This document shows, piece after piece, positions 4,821 to 12,231 of a stretch of 15,257 nucleotides of DNA (position 1 is the stretch's first letter; every line of letters begins with the position of its first letter). Both the position numbers and the translations under genes were made by a program. The stretch lies in assembly GCA_964639275.1 (NCBI GenBank), contig CAZXCQ010000154.1, positions 1 to 15,257 on the forward strand, given 5' to 3'. The notes under the pieces were generated by a model that did no database searches, was not told where the DNA came from, and saw nothing but the letters and a program-made list of their open reading frames with translations. Origin of the DNA: CAZXCQ01 sp964639275. Its GTDB lineage: Bacteria > Desulfobacterota > DSM-4660 > Desulfatiglandales > Desulfatiglandaceae.

Positions 4821-7402
4821 GCACCATTCTTGATGCCCTGATGCGGTCTTCACGTCTTTCAAAAGGGAAAAAGACACGCCCTGTTCCCCATGGCACCCAA
4901 TTGACCTCTTTTGGGGTCCCCCTGATTGAACAGGACGACGGCAGTTTCCTTATTGACATGACGGCCATCCGGGTCTTGTCCGGCATGCCTGGTTTTGTGA
5001 GCTATCTGGCCAAACAATTTCTGGAGCAGTGCCGCAATTCTTCCGCAGATATCCTGACCCAGGTCATGATCGATTCTGAAAACACCCCGGAACTTGCCGC
5101 CCTCGGGTCAACCCATGTGGTGGTCTATGCGCGGGGTCTTGTGGCACGCCAAATGGTAGAAAATCCGGAAGGATTTGTCCGGCATCTCCGCCTTATCTTT
5201 GACGCCGTTCAGACACCGAAATGGGGGGGCGTCCTCTTTCCCCGGGGGTTTGCCCGCCAAAACGATACCGCCTGTGAACCAGACCGGGATGAGAGCCTGG
5301 CCCTTCTCTTTCCGTTTCACATTGCAAAGGGGGGCAAACACAAATACTTTGCCCTCCTTGAATACGACCGCGAAGGTCGGTTTCTTCGCATAACCCTCGA
5401 AGACGCAACGCAATCGCGTCTGTTCCTGAAAAGGATCCCGCACCGGGTGGTTGAGGATGTGGGGCGGCAACACTACCGTCAGGACATCACCACGATGGCC
5501 GAACAGATATTTACCGGGATTCACCGCGAGTGCCAGAACCAGCAGAACGAATATGCCGAGATTCCGGGTCGCCAGCCCGCGCTCTTTGAGCTGTTGATTG
5601 CAGGTGGTCTTGAAGATATTTCAGGTGCGGTCTTCAGGTGGACCCAGGATACCGCTGAAAGACTGTTGCTGGAAAGTGATGCAGGCTTTGTCAGGCTCCT
5701 CTCAAAGATACTGGCCCTCCTTGAGGATGACACGATTATCAAGACGATCTCTGCGGGAAATATGATAGAGATGGTTGAAGGAGATGATCGCGTCTATTTT
5801 GACCTCTCCAGAAAAGGGGCAATGCTCAACATAAGTATCGGGAGCAGGCGCAAGAAGCCGGACATGTATTTCCATCTTAACCGTATGCCAATGCTCCTGA
5901 GAAGGGTAAGAGAGAGAAAAGCCGTGTCCTTTGGGGACTACCGAATCCTCTTGATTCACCACACCACCTCCGAAGTGCTCGGGTTTGTAAAGGCTATGGA
6001 AGAGGCCCGATGCGCTTCCCTGACCACCCTGTTTGTCCGCTATCAGGGTGTTGTCCCCGGTTTTCACCTGGAGGATATGCTGAGCATGCCGGACAAACGA
6101 TTTCGTTTCTATGCCTTACAGCGTGTGGAACTGCGTGATTCGGTAAGGGGCGCATATATCCTTTCGCGCCAGTACTCCCCCCAAAAGGGGTTGGAAGGCC
6201 TTGATGAGGCCCTCCGTTTGAAGCGGGGAGACTATCTCGATTCCATGCGCCTTGCCGCCATGCATCTGTTCTTTATGGAGGCTTTTGCGGCCAGGAAAGA
6301 GGATCATAAACTCCTGCTCATAGAGGACGGCGGGTATGTGGCACCCCTGTTGAACACCCTTTGTCACGAGGGGAAGAGGCTGGGAGATGCATTGGATTTG
6401 TGTGCCTTTCCACTACCCGCGGGGATCGATGAGACGATGCCTTTGAAAACCTGGCTGCAAGAGATCCTCCCTGCGACCTTTGAGCATACTGCCAACGGTT
6501 ATTACCAGCTCCAGGATGTGGAGAAAAGGCACGGGGGGCTTGTCTTTCCCGCCTTCACCATCGCTGTTTCCAAATACAAGAATATCGTTGAAGCGGAGGC
6601 ATGCGCCTATTCCATCCTTAGCGCCGTGGAATCGATCTTCAACGGTATCGGCAAGTGTTTTATGCACCGCCATGTACTGGTGTTGGGGTCCCGGGGAAAT
6701 ATCGGACACTTTCTTCTGAGATCAACGTCCGAGCGCGTCACATACGGGTCGGCCTCGGGACTTGATATCAAGGTGCCAAGAGAACCTCGCTCCGGATTCT
6801 CCGAGTACCCGGACATCGATGCCCTGCCGGATGGGGAATGGAAGTCTCTGGACCTTATTCTCGGGGTAACCGGGACCTCGGTACTCAAACGTGATTTTTT
6901 TGAAAAACTGATCCTCCAGGGGACGGCCCGTGATCTCTTTTTTGCAAGCGGTTCAACAAAGACCATCGAGTTTTCAGATCTCATGGCCTGGATAGAGGGG
7001 CTTTCCGTGTCCAGGAGACCGTCTATCGGCGGACATCCGGTCCGGATAGAGAGGGACTCGATCATGGATCCCCAAAACAGGGTGTTGCAGGGGCATCATG
7101 TCCGTATTGTCTTTGAGGATGGGGCCGGGATACCTGGCATCTTCCCTGACGCCCCCCACAAAGATCTATACGTGTTAGGTGATTCCATGCCTATCAACTT
7201 TCTCTACTACGGGGTCCCGGGTGAGGTCATTGACGGGGTCTTCGAAGAGCTGTTCAGTCTTGTCTCAGGCTTTGTGGCCAAGTATGAAGAGGGGATTGAA
7301 TATCCGCCGGATATTTATGCGGTTGACGTAAATATCGACAAATATGCCTCAGTTATCTCAGGTAATAACCATAACATCCAATTGGAGGATAATCTAAAAT
7401 GA
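4790..7402 (+). CDS. Large AHCY-like NAD-binding protein, probably catalytically altered
   Basis: An 870-aa soluble protein. The first ~370 residues match no family I recognise. From ~380 the layout follows S-adenosylhomocysteine hydrolase: YRILLIHHTTSEVLGFVKAM (384-403), a DDGG-like LLLIEDGGYV (508-517), FEHTANG (564-570) for the SEETTTG motif, AVSKYKN (592-598) for TKSKFDN, a Rossmann VLVLGSRGNIG (629-639), and a C-terminal LGDSMPINF (796-804). By-eye alignment puts H566, V593 and K597 at positions corresponding to the human catalytic E156, K186 and D190, while the equivalent of N191 (N598) is kept. NAD binding seems preserved but normal hydrolysis is doubtful. The TTG start lies inside the preceding gene, after a GAGAGGG stretch, and needs an alternative codon. 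The stop overlaps the next ATG (ATGA). Its operon partners suggest a signalling or sensing role. Confidence 0.8.
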   Translation: MEDDGEKREIGTILDALMRSSRLSKGKKTRPVPHGTQLTSFGVPLIEQDDGSFLIDMTAIRVLSGMPGFVSYLAKQFLEQCRNSSADILTQVMIDSENTPELAALGSTHVVVYARGLVARQMVENPEGFVRHLRLIFDAVQTPKWGGVLFPRGFARQNDTACEPDRDESLALLFPFHIAKGGKHKYFALLEYDREGRFLRITLEDATQSRLFLKRIPHRVVEDVGRQHYRQDITTMAEQIFTGIHRECQNQQNEYAEIPGRQPALFELLIAGGLEDISGAVFRWTQDTAERLLLESDAGFVRLLSKILALLEDDTIIKTISAGNMIEMVEGDDRVYFDLSRKGAMLNISIGSRRKKPDMYFHLNRMPMLLRRVRERKAVSFGDYRILLIHHTTSEVLGFVKAMEEARCASLTTLFVRYQGVVPGFHLEDMLSMPDKRFRFYALQRVELRDSVRGAYILSRQYSPQKGLEGLDEALRLKRGDYLDSMRLAAMHLFFMEAFAARKEDHKLLLIEDGGYVAPLLNTLCHEGKRLGDALDLCAFPLPAGIDETMPLKTWLQEILPATFEHTANGYYQLQDVEKRHGGLVFPAFTIAVSKYKNIVEAEACAYSILSAVESIFNGIGKCFMHRHVLVLGSRGNIGHFLLRSTSERVTYGSASGLDIKVPREPRSGFSEYPDIDALPDGEWKSLDLILGVTGTSVLKRDFFEKLILQGTARDLFFASGSTKTIEFSDLMAWIEGLSVSRRPSIGGHPVRIERDSIMDPQNRVLQGHHVRIVFEDGAGIPGIFPDAPHKDLYVLGDSMPINFLYYGVPGEVIDGVFEELFSLVSGFVAKYEEGIEYPPDIYAVDVNIDKYASVISGNNHNIQLEDNLK

Positions 7403-7992
7403 GACAGTTTACCACTTCTGTTAGTGCTCTCTTGTTGTCCCTTACAATGTGGTCATGTGCCTCTATAAGACCATGTTCCGGGCCTTCAGCCGGAGAGGTG
7501 ATAAAATCGTTAAAACTCCAACCCATGTCCGACGAGGCCTGTCCCGGATATTATCTCCCCACCTATGAATCCAGATTGCGGGCAAAATTATCCAAGGACC
7601 GTCCTGCTGCATCGCTCATTTATTATCTTATGACAGAGGATGTGCCGATCGATCCGTTTCATATCCTCCTTTCAGATGAGATCATTCTCTACCATGCAGG
7701 CGCCCCCATGATCCAGATGCTTCTCTATCCGGACGGAACTTGGAAAGAGGTCGTCTTGGGACCCCACGTCGAAAAGGGGGAGGTCATGCAGCAGGTGATC
7801 CCCGCGGGGACCTGGATGGGTTTTGTGAAAAAGGATGATCCCTATTATGACTGGGGGCTTTACGGGGTGATGGTCGTTCCCGGCTGGAATATAGAAGACA
7901 TCCGTATGGTAGAAGGGGAGACGGGTCTGGAAAAGCTAAGGAAGAGGTATCCCACCGCAGTAAAGCGTGGAAAGGAACTCGGGCTTTTCTAA
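7399..7992 (+). CDS. Probable lipoprotein with DUF985 cupin fold
   Basis: A 197-aa protein. Residues 1-20 form a signal sequence with a hydrophobic core (VSALLLSLTMWSC) and a lipobox-like cysteine at 20; the -3 and -2 residues (M, W) are atypical, so lipidation is likely but not certain. The rest matches the DUF985 cupin-like family: ASLIYYLMTEDVPIDPFHIL (71-90), LSDEIILYHAGAP (91-103), PDGTWKEVVLG, QQVIPAGTWMGF (131-142) and a PGWNIEDI motif. H88, E94 and H99 are possible metal or ligand contacts. DUF985 proteins are usually cytoplasmic and without signal peptide, so export is unusual. GGAGG lies 10 bases before the ATG, and the start overlaps the AHCY-like gene by 4 bases, indicating translational coupling. 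Confidence 0.8.
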   Translation: MRQFTTSVSALLLSLTMWSCASIRPCSGPSAGEVIKSLKLQPMSDEACPGYYLPTYESRLRAKLSKDRPAASLIYYLMTEDVPIDPFHILLSDEIILYHAGAPMIQMLLYPDGTWKEVVLGPHVEKGEVMQQVIPAGTWMGFVKKDDPYYDWGLYGVMVVPGWNIEDIRMVEGETGLEKLRKRYPTAVKRGKELGLF

Positions 7993-8133
7993 TGGATAGG
8001 GCAGGGGTTTTTGGGATGTAGTTTTTCAAGAACATGGCGTTTTGAATAGTTGCTGGCGTGGCATGGGGCCTGTTTTTTCCCACGCGTAAGATCTAAACGG
8101 GGGATGCCTTGGTTTCAGAAAGGGGGGCAAGAT

Positions 8134-8551
8134 ATGAAAATCAGTCCGCCCAAGGAGATCAGTAGAAGGGAGTTTTTGAAGATCTCCGGCCTGGGGAGTG
8201 GAGAGCCTCTCCATGTCTTGCCTCAACAGCGAGGATCTGGATCGGGTCAGCAGATTTCACCCTATGCTCGTCGTCTTTACCGGGGGCCAGTGGGGCTTTG
8301 CCAACAGCCTTGCCCTGAAGATTGCAGGGATCGAAAAAGACACCCCCCATCCCCGTCGCGGCAGGATCGCGAAATCCATTTTAGGGGGTGAACCCACCGG
8401 CTTTCTGGGCAACCACCCTGCCCTCAACCTCGTAAGGAAGCACATGCCGCTACCTGATGACGCGCGATCAAAAGATGCCCTCCTGTATGCCGCCGGGCTC
8501 TGTGCGGCTGAAGGGGTCACCACGGTTCACGACAATTTCGGATTCGGATGA
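8134..8551 (+). pseudogene. Remnant of a Tat-exported YtcJ-type amidohydrolase
   Basis: An ATG at 8134, preceded by AAAGGGGGG, opens a twin-arginine signal sequence (ISRREFLKISGLGSG). About 20 codons later the frame diverges, and a second frame picks up the middle of an amidohydrolase family 3 (YtcJ-like) protein: DLDRVSRFHPMLVVFTGG, WGFANSLALKIAGI, GRIAKSILGGEPTGFLG and a final GVTTVHDNFGFG before TGA at 8549-8551. The ~150 residues between, which include the metal-binding HxH strand, are missing, as is the entire C-terminal half (family length ~550 residues). A deletion near 8190-8225 and a 3' truncation explain this. It is the first of three adjacent remnants. Confidence 0.75.
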
Positions 8552-8617
8552 GAATTCGCTTTTTCGAGGTCAGGGTATAGGGAAATTCGCCTTGTGGGGC
8601 AAGCAAAATGTGACCGT

Positions 8618-8632
8618 CCCGCCCAAGGCGGG
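8618..8632. repeat. Compact GC hairpin between gene remnants
   Basis: CCCGCC-CAA-GGCGGG forms a perfect 6-bp stem with a 3-base loop. It lies in the ~170-base stretch of unrecognised sequence between the amidohydrolase and receiver remnants. No T-run follows. It could mark the end of a lost mobile element or be a chance palindrome in GC-rich DNA. Confidence 0.35.
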
Positions 8633-8726
8633 ATTGTGGTTGCAGCTCGCGGGCCTGAAATGGGGTCCTGCGCCAGGCCAGGACGCGAATACCACTACCG
8701 TGCCAAGGGGTAATCGAGATGCTTAT

Positions 8727-8933
8727 ATGATTATGCCCAAAGGGATCAATGGTCGTGAGACATACGAAGAAATAATGAAAGTCCGACCCGGACAGAAGGC
8801 GATCATTGCCAGCGGCTTCTCTATGCCAGAAGATGTGAAGATCGCTCAGCGGTTAGGTGCGGGAAAATATATCAAGAAGCCCTACACATTAAAAGAGATC
8901 GGACTGGCCGTCAAGGAAGAATTGGCCAAGTAG
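8727..8933 (+). pseudogene. C-terminal part of a response-regulator receiver domain
   Basis: The frame encodes MIMPKGINGRETYEEIMKVR, then GQKAIIASGFSMPEDVKIAQ, LGAGKYIKKPYTLKEIGLAV and a short tail ending in TAG. This is the second half of a CheY-like receiver domain as found at the C-terminus of hybrid histidine kinases in Desulfobacterota, including the conserved ASG and the KKPY lysine. The N-terminal half, with the acidic pocket and most likely the phosphoacceptor aspartate, is absent; upstream in-frame sequence does not resemble a kinase. There is no good Shine-Dalgarno before ATG 8727. Best read as a fragment left by deletion, not a functional gene. Confidence 0.75.
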
Positions 8934-9095
8934 CGAGGGACCTTGCTGACTTCTTTAATGTCCTGTCTTGCTCCAAATCATATCGCTCAAAGACCTCAAC
9001 TCCATAATCCAGCCTGAAACCACATATCTTGCGGTTCCTTTTCCCTTTACTCAAAAGAGCAGTTTTCCTATACTCCCTCCTCCAAAACCAGAGCC

Positions 9096-9361
9096 GGCCG
9101 CACAGGGCACTCGTGCGGGTCATTCGCAGCCTCCACCATGGCCTTTGGCCTCCTCTATGGTCGAAATATCGAAGATATGTTGCACCCCGTGAGGCCCACC
9201 GGCTCAAGGTTCTCGAAGAGGCAGAAATCAAGATACAGGACATGGTCCTGAAACTTCGAAAGAAATATGAGGAGTACTATGGAGCGATCGAGTGTCGGAG
9301 GATTCAGGAAAAGGTTTACGGCAGGTGGTTTGACCTCCCGAGACCCCTTATAATCAAGTAA
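9096..9361 (+). pseudogene. Frameshifted remnant of a C_GCAxxG_C_C family redox protein
   Basis: One frame from 9096 reads GRTGHSCGSFAASTMAFGLL then YGRNIEDMLHP, matching the cysteine-glycine core (xCGxxxxxxMAxGLxYGR) of the C_GCAxxG_C_C family. Near 9192 the homology moves to another frame, which continues REAHRLKVLEEAEIKIQDMV, then LRKKYEEYYGAIECRRIQEK and VYGRWFDLPRP before TAA at 9359-9361. A single lost base in the run of four C's at about 9190 would account for the switch. The N-terminal part and the C-terminal cysteine segment are missing. The reading depends on joining two frames by eye. Confidence 0.6.
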
Positions 9362-9366
9362 GTGAC

Positions 9367-9558
9367 GTGTTGATTCAGGGAAGGGCAGGGGAGGCCCTGC
9401 CAGAGATAGTCAGTCTTGACACCTACCACCCCTTCCGATACATTCCATCGAGCTTTAGGACAGAGATTCTTGAACGAAAGATTTCGGCCAAGGACGTGAG
9501 CCAATGCGCCCAAGATCTTGTGCTCGGCCTGGGCAGATGGGAAGGAGATAAACAAGGT
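9367..9558 (+). other. In-frame protein-like stretch upstream of the DUF2760 gene
   Basis: The reading frame of the DUF2760 gene is open from a TTG at 9370 for ~63 codons before the likely start. It encodes protein-like text (SLDTYHPFRYIPSSFRTEIL, KISAKDVSQCAQDLVLGLGR). I do not recognise it. It could be an N-terminal extension, a separate gene fragment joined in frame by deletion, or chance. An internal ATG at 9559 with AAGGAG 11 bases upstream makes the extension unnecessary. Confidence 0.3.
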
Positions 9559-10326
9559 ATGGAAAAGACAAACAGGATCTCTCGACAATTACTGCTCTGG
9601 GTGTTTGTTTGGTTCATGGCCCTGGGCTTGGTGCTCGCTCTGTCAGGATTTTGGGAAATGGGGTTCCTGAAGAGCAGCCTGCATGAATACCTTCAACAGA
9701 CCGTGAAGGGAGAATCTTTTGAAGGCATAGAGGAGATTCTCAAGAGTTTCGGCCTTATCTATTGGGAGGTGCTGGCCGGCAGTTTGTTGATCATGGGCTG
9801 CCTGTTTTGGCTAAGTGTGCGCTCCTCGGTCTTGAAGGTGGTCCGAAAAGTTGCGGAAACCGCGGTTGCTCCACCAGAGTCAAGAAAGGACGAGACGCCT
9901 GGAATTGAGAAGGCTACGGCAGAAGAGAAGGGAGAGGCCGCCGCCGATCAGCGTCAGGCCCTGCATCTGGTCTCGCTGCTCCAACGGGAAGGCCGTCTGG
10001 TTGATTTCCTACAGGAAGACCTGCAGGCCTATGATGATGCACAAATCGGGGCGGCTGTTCGCGGTATTCAGGAGAACTGTCAGAAGGCCCTCGCCAAATA
10101 TCTGACCCTCGAAGCGGTGATTGACGAGGAGGAAGGGGACGAAATCACCATTGACAAGGGGTTTGACGCGAGTGCCGTCAAGCTGATGGGCAACGTGGCA
10201 GGAGAACCGCCCTTTAAGGGCATCTTACAGCACAGGGGATGGCGCGTCACGCGCTTCAACCTGCCTGCACTCTATGGCTTCTTAAATCCTGACATTGTGG
10301 CCCCGGCCGAGGTGGACATCGGGTAG
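9559..10326 (+). CDS. Membrane-anchored DUF2760 protein
   Basis: A 255-aa protein. Two N-terminal membrane segments (11-31, LLLWVFVWFMALGLVLALSG; 67-87, LIYWEVLAGSLLIMGCLFWL) flank a ~35-residue loop. An acidic, proline-containing linker (100-130) follows. The cytoplasmic C-terminal half matches DUF2760: ALHLVSLLQREGRLVDFLQE (134-153), DAQIGAAVRGIQENC (160-174), GFDASAVKLMGNVAGEPPF (201-219), GILQHRGWRV (221-230) and PDIVAPAEVDIG at the C-terminus. DUF2760 genes are known to occur beside Hsp70-family genes; here two follow after 54 bases. I infer that it tethers or adapts these Hsp70 ATPases to the inner membrane. The start at 9559 is chosen for its Shine-Dalgarno and because it directly precedes the first membrane segment. 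Confidence 0.85.
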   Translation: MEKTNRISRQLLLWVFVWFMALGLVLALSGFWEMGFLKSSLHEYLQQTVKGESFEGIEEILKSFGLIYWEVLAGSLLIMGCLFWLSVRSSVLKVVRKVAETAVAPPESRKDETPGIEKATAEEKGEAAADQRQALHLVSLLQREGRLVDFLQEDLQAYDDAQIGAAVRGIQENCQKALAKYLTLEAVIDEEEGDEITIDKGFDASAVKLMGNVAGEPPFKGILQHRGWRVTRFNLPALYGFLNPDIVAPAEVDIG

Positions 10327-10380
10327 GGAATCCCCGGCAATGGGCATTTGTTTTCATGGTCAAGTGAAAGGAGATGTGGC

Positions 10381-12201
10381 TTGTCTGATCCAATCTATTT
10401 AATCGGTATTGACCTGGGTACCACGAACAGTGTGGTGGCCTATACCGAGGCACAGGTCGATGAGTATGATGAGCCTCAAATACGGGTCTTTGAGATACCG
10501 CAATTGGTGGCGCCGGGTTCTGTGGGGAAAAGGGAGATCCTTCCCTCTTTTGTGCTGTTACCCGGCCCGCATGATGTGCCCGATGGAGGCCTCAAGCTCC
10601 CCTGGGATGAACGGAGTTCTTTGGCCGTAGGGGAGTTTGCACGAGATCGGGGCGCTGAATTGCCGCTACGCCTGATCGCTTCTTCAAAGTCATGGCTTTG
10701 TCATAGCGGTGTGGACCGGAATGAGGCCATCCTTCCCTGGGAAGGACCTAAGGATACCCCCAAGTTATCGCCGGTCGAGGCCTCCGCAGCGGTCTTGCGG
10801 CATATCAGGGAGGCCTGGGACTATGTGATGGCCAGAGACGATAGCCGCTTCCGGATGGAGAACCAGGAGGTCTTCTTGACCGTGCCCGCCTCTTTCGACG
10901 CAGTGGCCCGGAATTTGACGGTCGAGGCCGCCAATATAGCGGGGCTCCCCAAGACGACTCTGCTAGAGGAACCTCAGGCCGCCTTCTACGCATGGTTGGA
11001 TGCTACCCGGGGAAAATGGCGAGACCTGGTCAAAGTGGGTGACCTGGTGCTGGTGGCCGACATTGGGGGCGGCACAACGGATTTCAGCTTGATCAAGGTC
11101 TCCGAACAAGTGGGTGACCTGGTGCTGGAGCGAATTGCCGTGGGAGAGCATCTCCTCGTTGGGGGAGACAATATGGACCTGACGCTGGCCTTTGGCGTGG
11201 CCGAGCGTATGACCTCAAAGGGCCAAAAACTGGACGCCTATCAGATGAGGGGTTTATGTCACGGGTGCCGCTCGGCCAAAGAGCATCTTTTCTCAGATGA
11301 AGGGGCCCTGGCTCATCCAGTAACGATCCTGGGGAGAGGCAGCAAGTTGATTGGCGGCACCATCAAGACCGAATTGACCCGGAAGGAGGTTGGGAAGGTT
11401 TTGATGGACGGTTTTTTTCCAAAATGCGCCAGCAGTGCCCAGCCTGGGGTTCAGGTGCGGACTGGAATGCGGGAGTTGGGCCTTTCCTATGCCTCTGATC
11501 CCGCCATTACCCACCATTTGGCCCATTTCCTCAGACAGCAGGAATCTCCCGATGGAACAAAAGGGGATCGCCTGCTCCTTCCCAGTGCCGTCCTCTTTAA
11601 CGGTGGAGTGATGAAGGCCCGCGGTCTGAGGAAGCGATTCCTCGAAACCCTTTTCTCTTGGGCCCGCGAGGCGGATCAACCTGAGCCACGGGAAATCGAG
11701 ACAAACGACTTTGATCTTGCGGTGGCAAAGGGAGCCGCGTATTACGGGCTGGCCCGCAGGGGTAAAGGGATTCGCATACACGGGGGACTCGCCAGGACTT
11801 ACTATATTGGCATTGAGGCGGCAATCCCGGCCGTACCAGGAATGGCACCCCCCATAAAGGCCCTGTGCGTGGCGCCTTTCGGTATGGAGGAGGGTACCGA
11901 ATCGCTTTTGCAGGACAAGGAGTTCGGCCTGGTGGTGGGGGAGCCTGTCAAGTTCGACTTCCTGGGATCCAACACCAGACGCAAAGATACGATCGGTATG
12001 GTCGTTGAAGATTGGGAAGGAGAGATAGAAAAGATTACTACCCTTGAGACCAGATTGGAAGGTGAGACCGGGACCGTGCTGCCAGTCACGCTCAACATAA
12101 TGGTCACCGAAGTGGGTACCCTTGAGGTCTGGTGCGTATCCCAGGAAGATGGCCAGAGGTTCAAGTTGGAGTTTAACGTGCGCGAAAGGAGTGGGGATTG
12201 A
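10381..12201 (+). CDS. Non-canonical Hsp70-family ATPase, first of a tandem pair
   Basis: A 606-aa Hsp70-type protein. The actin-like ATPase fold is visible: phosphate-1 loop IGIDLGTTNS (8-17), a TVPASF strand (167-172), LLEEPQAAFYAW (194-205), phosphate-2 VADIGGGTTDFSL (225-237), GGDNMDLTLA (261-270), adenosine motif AVLFNGGV (403-410) and DLAVAKGAAYYG (445-456). The DnaK interdomain linker and helical lid are missing; the last ~140 residues contain beta-type sequence only, so it is not a DnaK orthologue. A CHGC motif (293-296) lies in a helix conserved in the next gene. The TTG at 10381 is chosen because AAGGAG lies 7 bases upstream; an ATG 33 bases earlier has no such site. It is 30 bases upstream of its paralogue. 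Chaperone activity is inferred from family only. Confidence 0.88.
   Translation: MSDPIYLIGIDLGTTNSVVAYTEAQVDEYDEPQIRVFEIPQLVAPGSVGKREILPSFVLLPGPHDVPDGGLKLPWDERSSLAVGEFARDRGAELPLRLIASSKSWLCHSGVDRNEAILPWEGPKDTPKLSPVEASAAVLRHIREAWDYVMARDDSRFRMENQEVFLTVPASFDAVARNLTVEAANIAGLPKTTLLEEPQAAFYAWLDATRGKWRDLVKVGDLVLVADIGGGTTDFSLIKVSEQVGDLVLERIAVGEHLLVGGDNMDLTLAFGVAERMTSKGQKLDAYQMRGLCHGCRSAKEHLFSDEGALAHPVTILGRGSKLIGGTIKTELTRKEVGKVLMDGFFPKCASSAQPGVQVRTGMRELGLSYASDPAITHHLAHFLRQQESPDGTKGDRLLLPSAVLFNGGVMKARGLRKRFLETLFSWAREADQPEPREIETNDFDLAVAKGAAYYGLARRGKGIRIHGGLARTYYIGIEAAIPAVPGMAPPIKALCVAPFGMEEGTESLLQDKEFGLVVGEPVKFDFLGSNTRRKDTIGMVVEDWEGEIEKITTLETRLEGETGTVLPVTLNIMVTEVGTLEVWCVSQEDGQRFKLEFNVRERSGD
11033..11128 (+). 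repeat. 21-base direct repeat inside the first Hsp70 gene
   Basis: A perfect 21-base repeat beginning AAGTGGGTGACC and ending GTGCTGG occurs at 11033-11053 and 11108-11128, exactly 75 bases (25 codons) apart and in frame. Both copies encode VGDLVL. They flank the phosphate-2 loop. The second hsp70 gene has different residues (PGELVL and GDPVFE) at the matching places, so the identity probably arose locally by conversion or convergence. Confidence 0.6.
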
Positions 12202-12231
12202 AGACCGACGGGCAGGGAAGGCATCGAGAGA

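Noticed and set aside
6607..7065. A 152-codon minus-strand frame
   Set aside because: It lies wholly inside the AHCY-like gene, opposite its Rossmann motif, and shows no domain.
8911..9243. A 110-codon minus-strand frame with protein-like text (KGKRNRKICGFRLDYGVEVF)
   Set aside because: It overlaps the plus-strand C_GCAxxG_C_C remnant, and I could not match it to any family. It may still hide a fragment at about 8950-9070.
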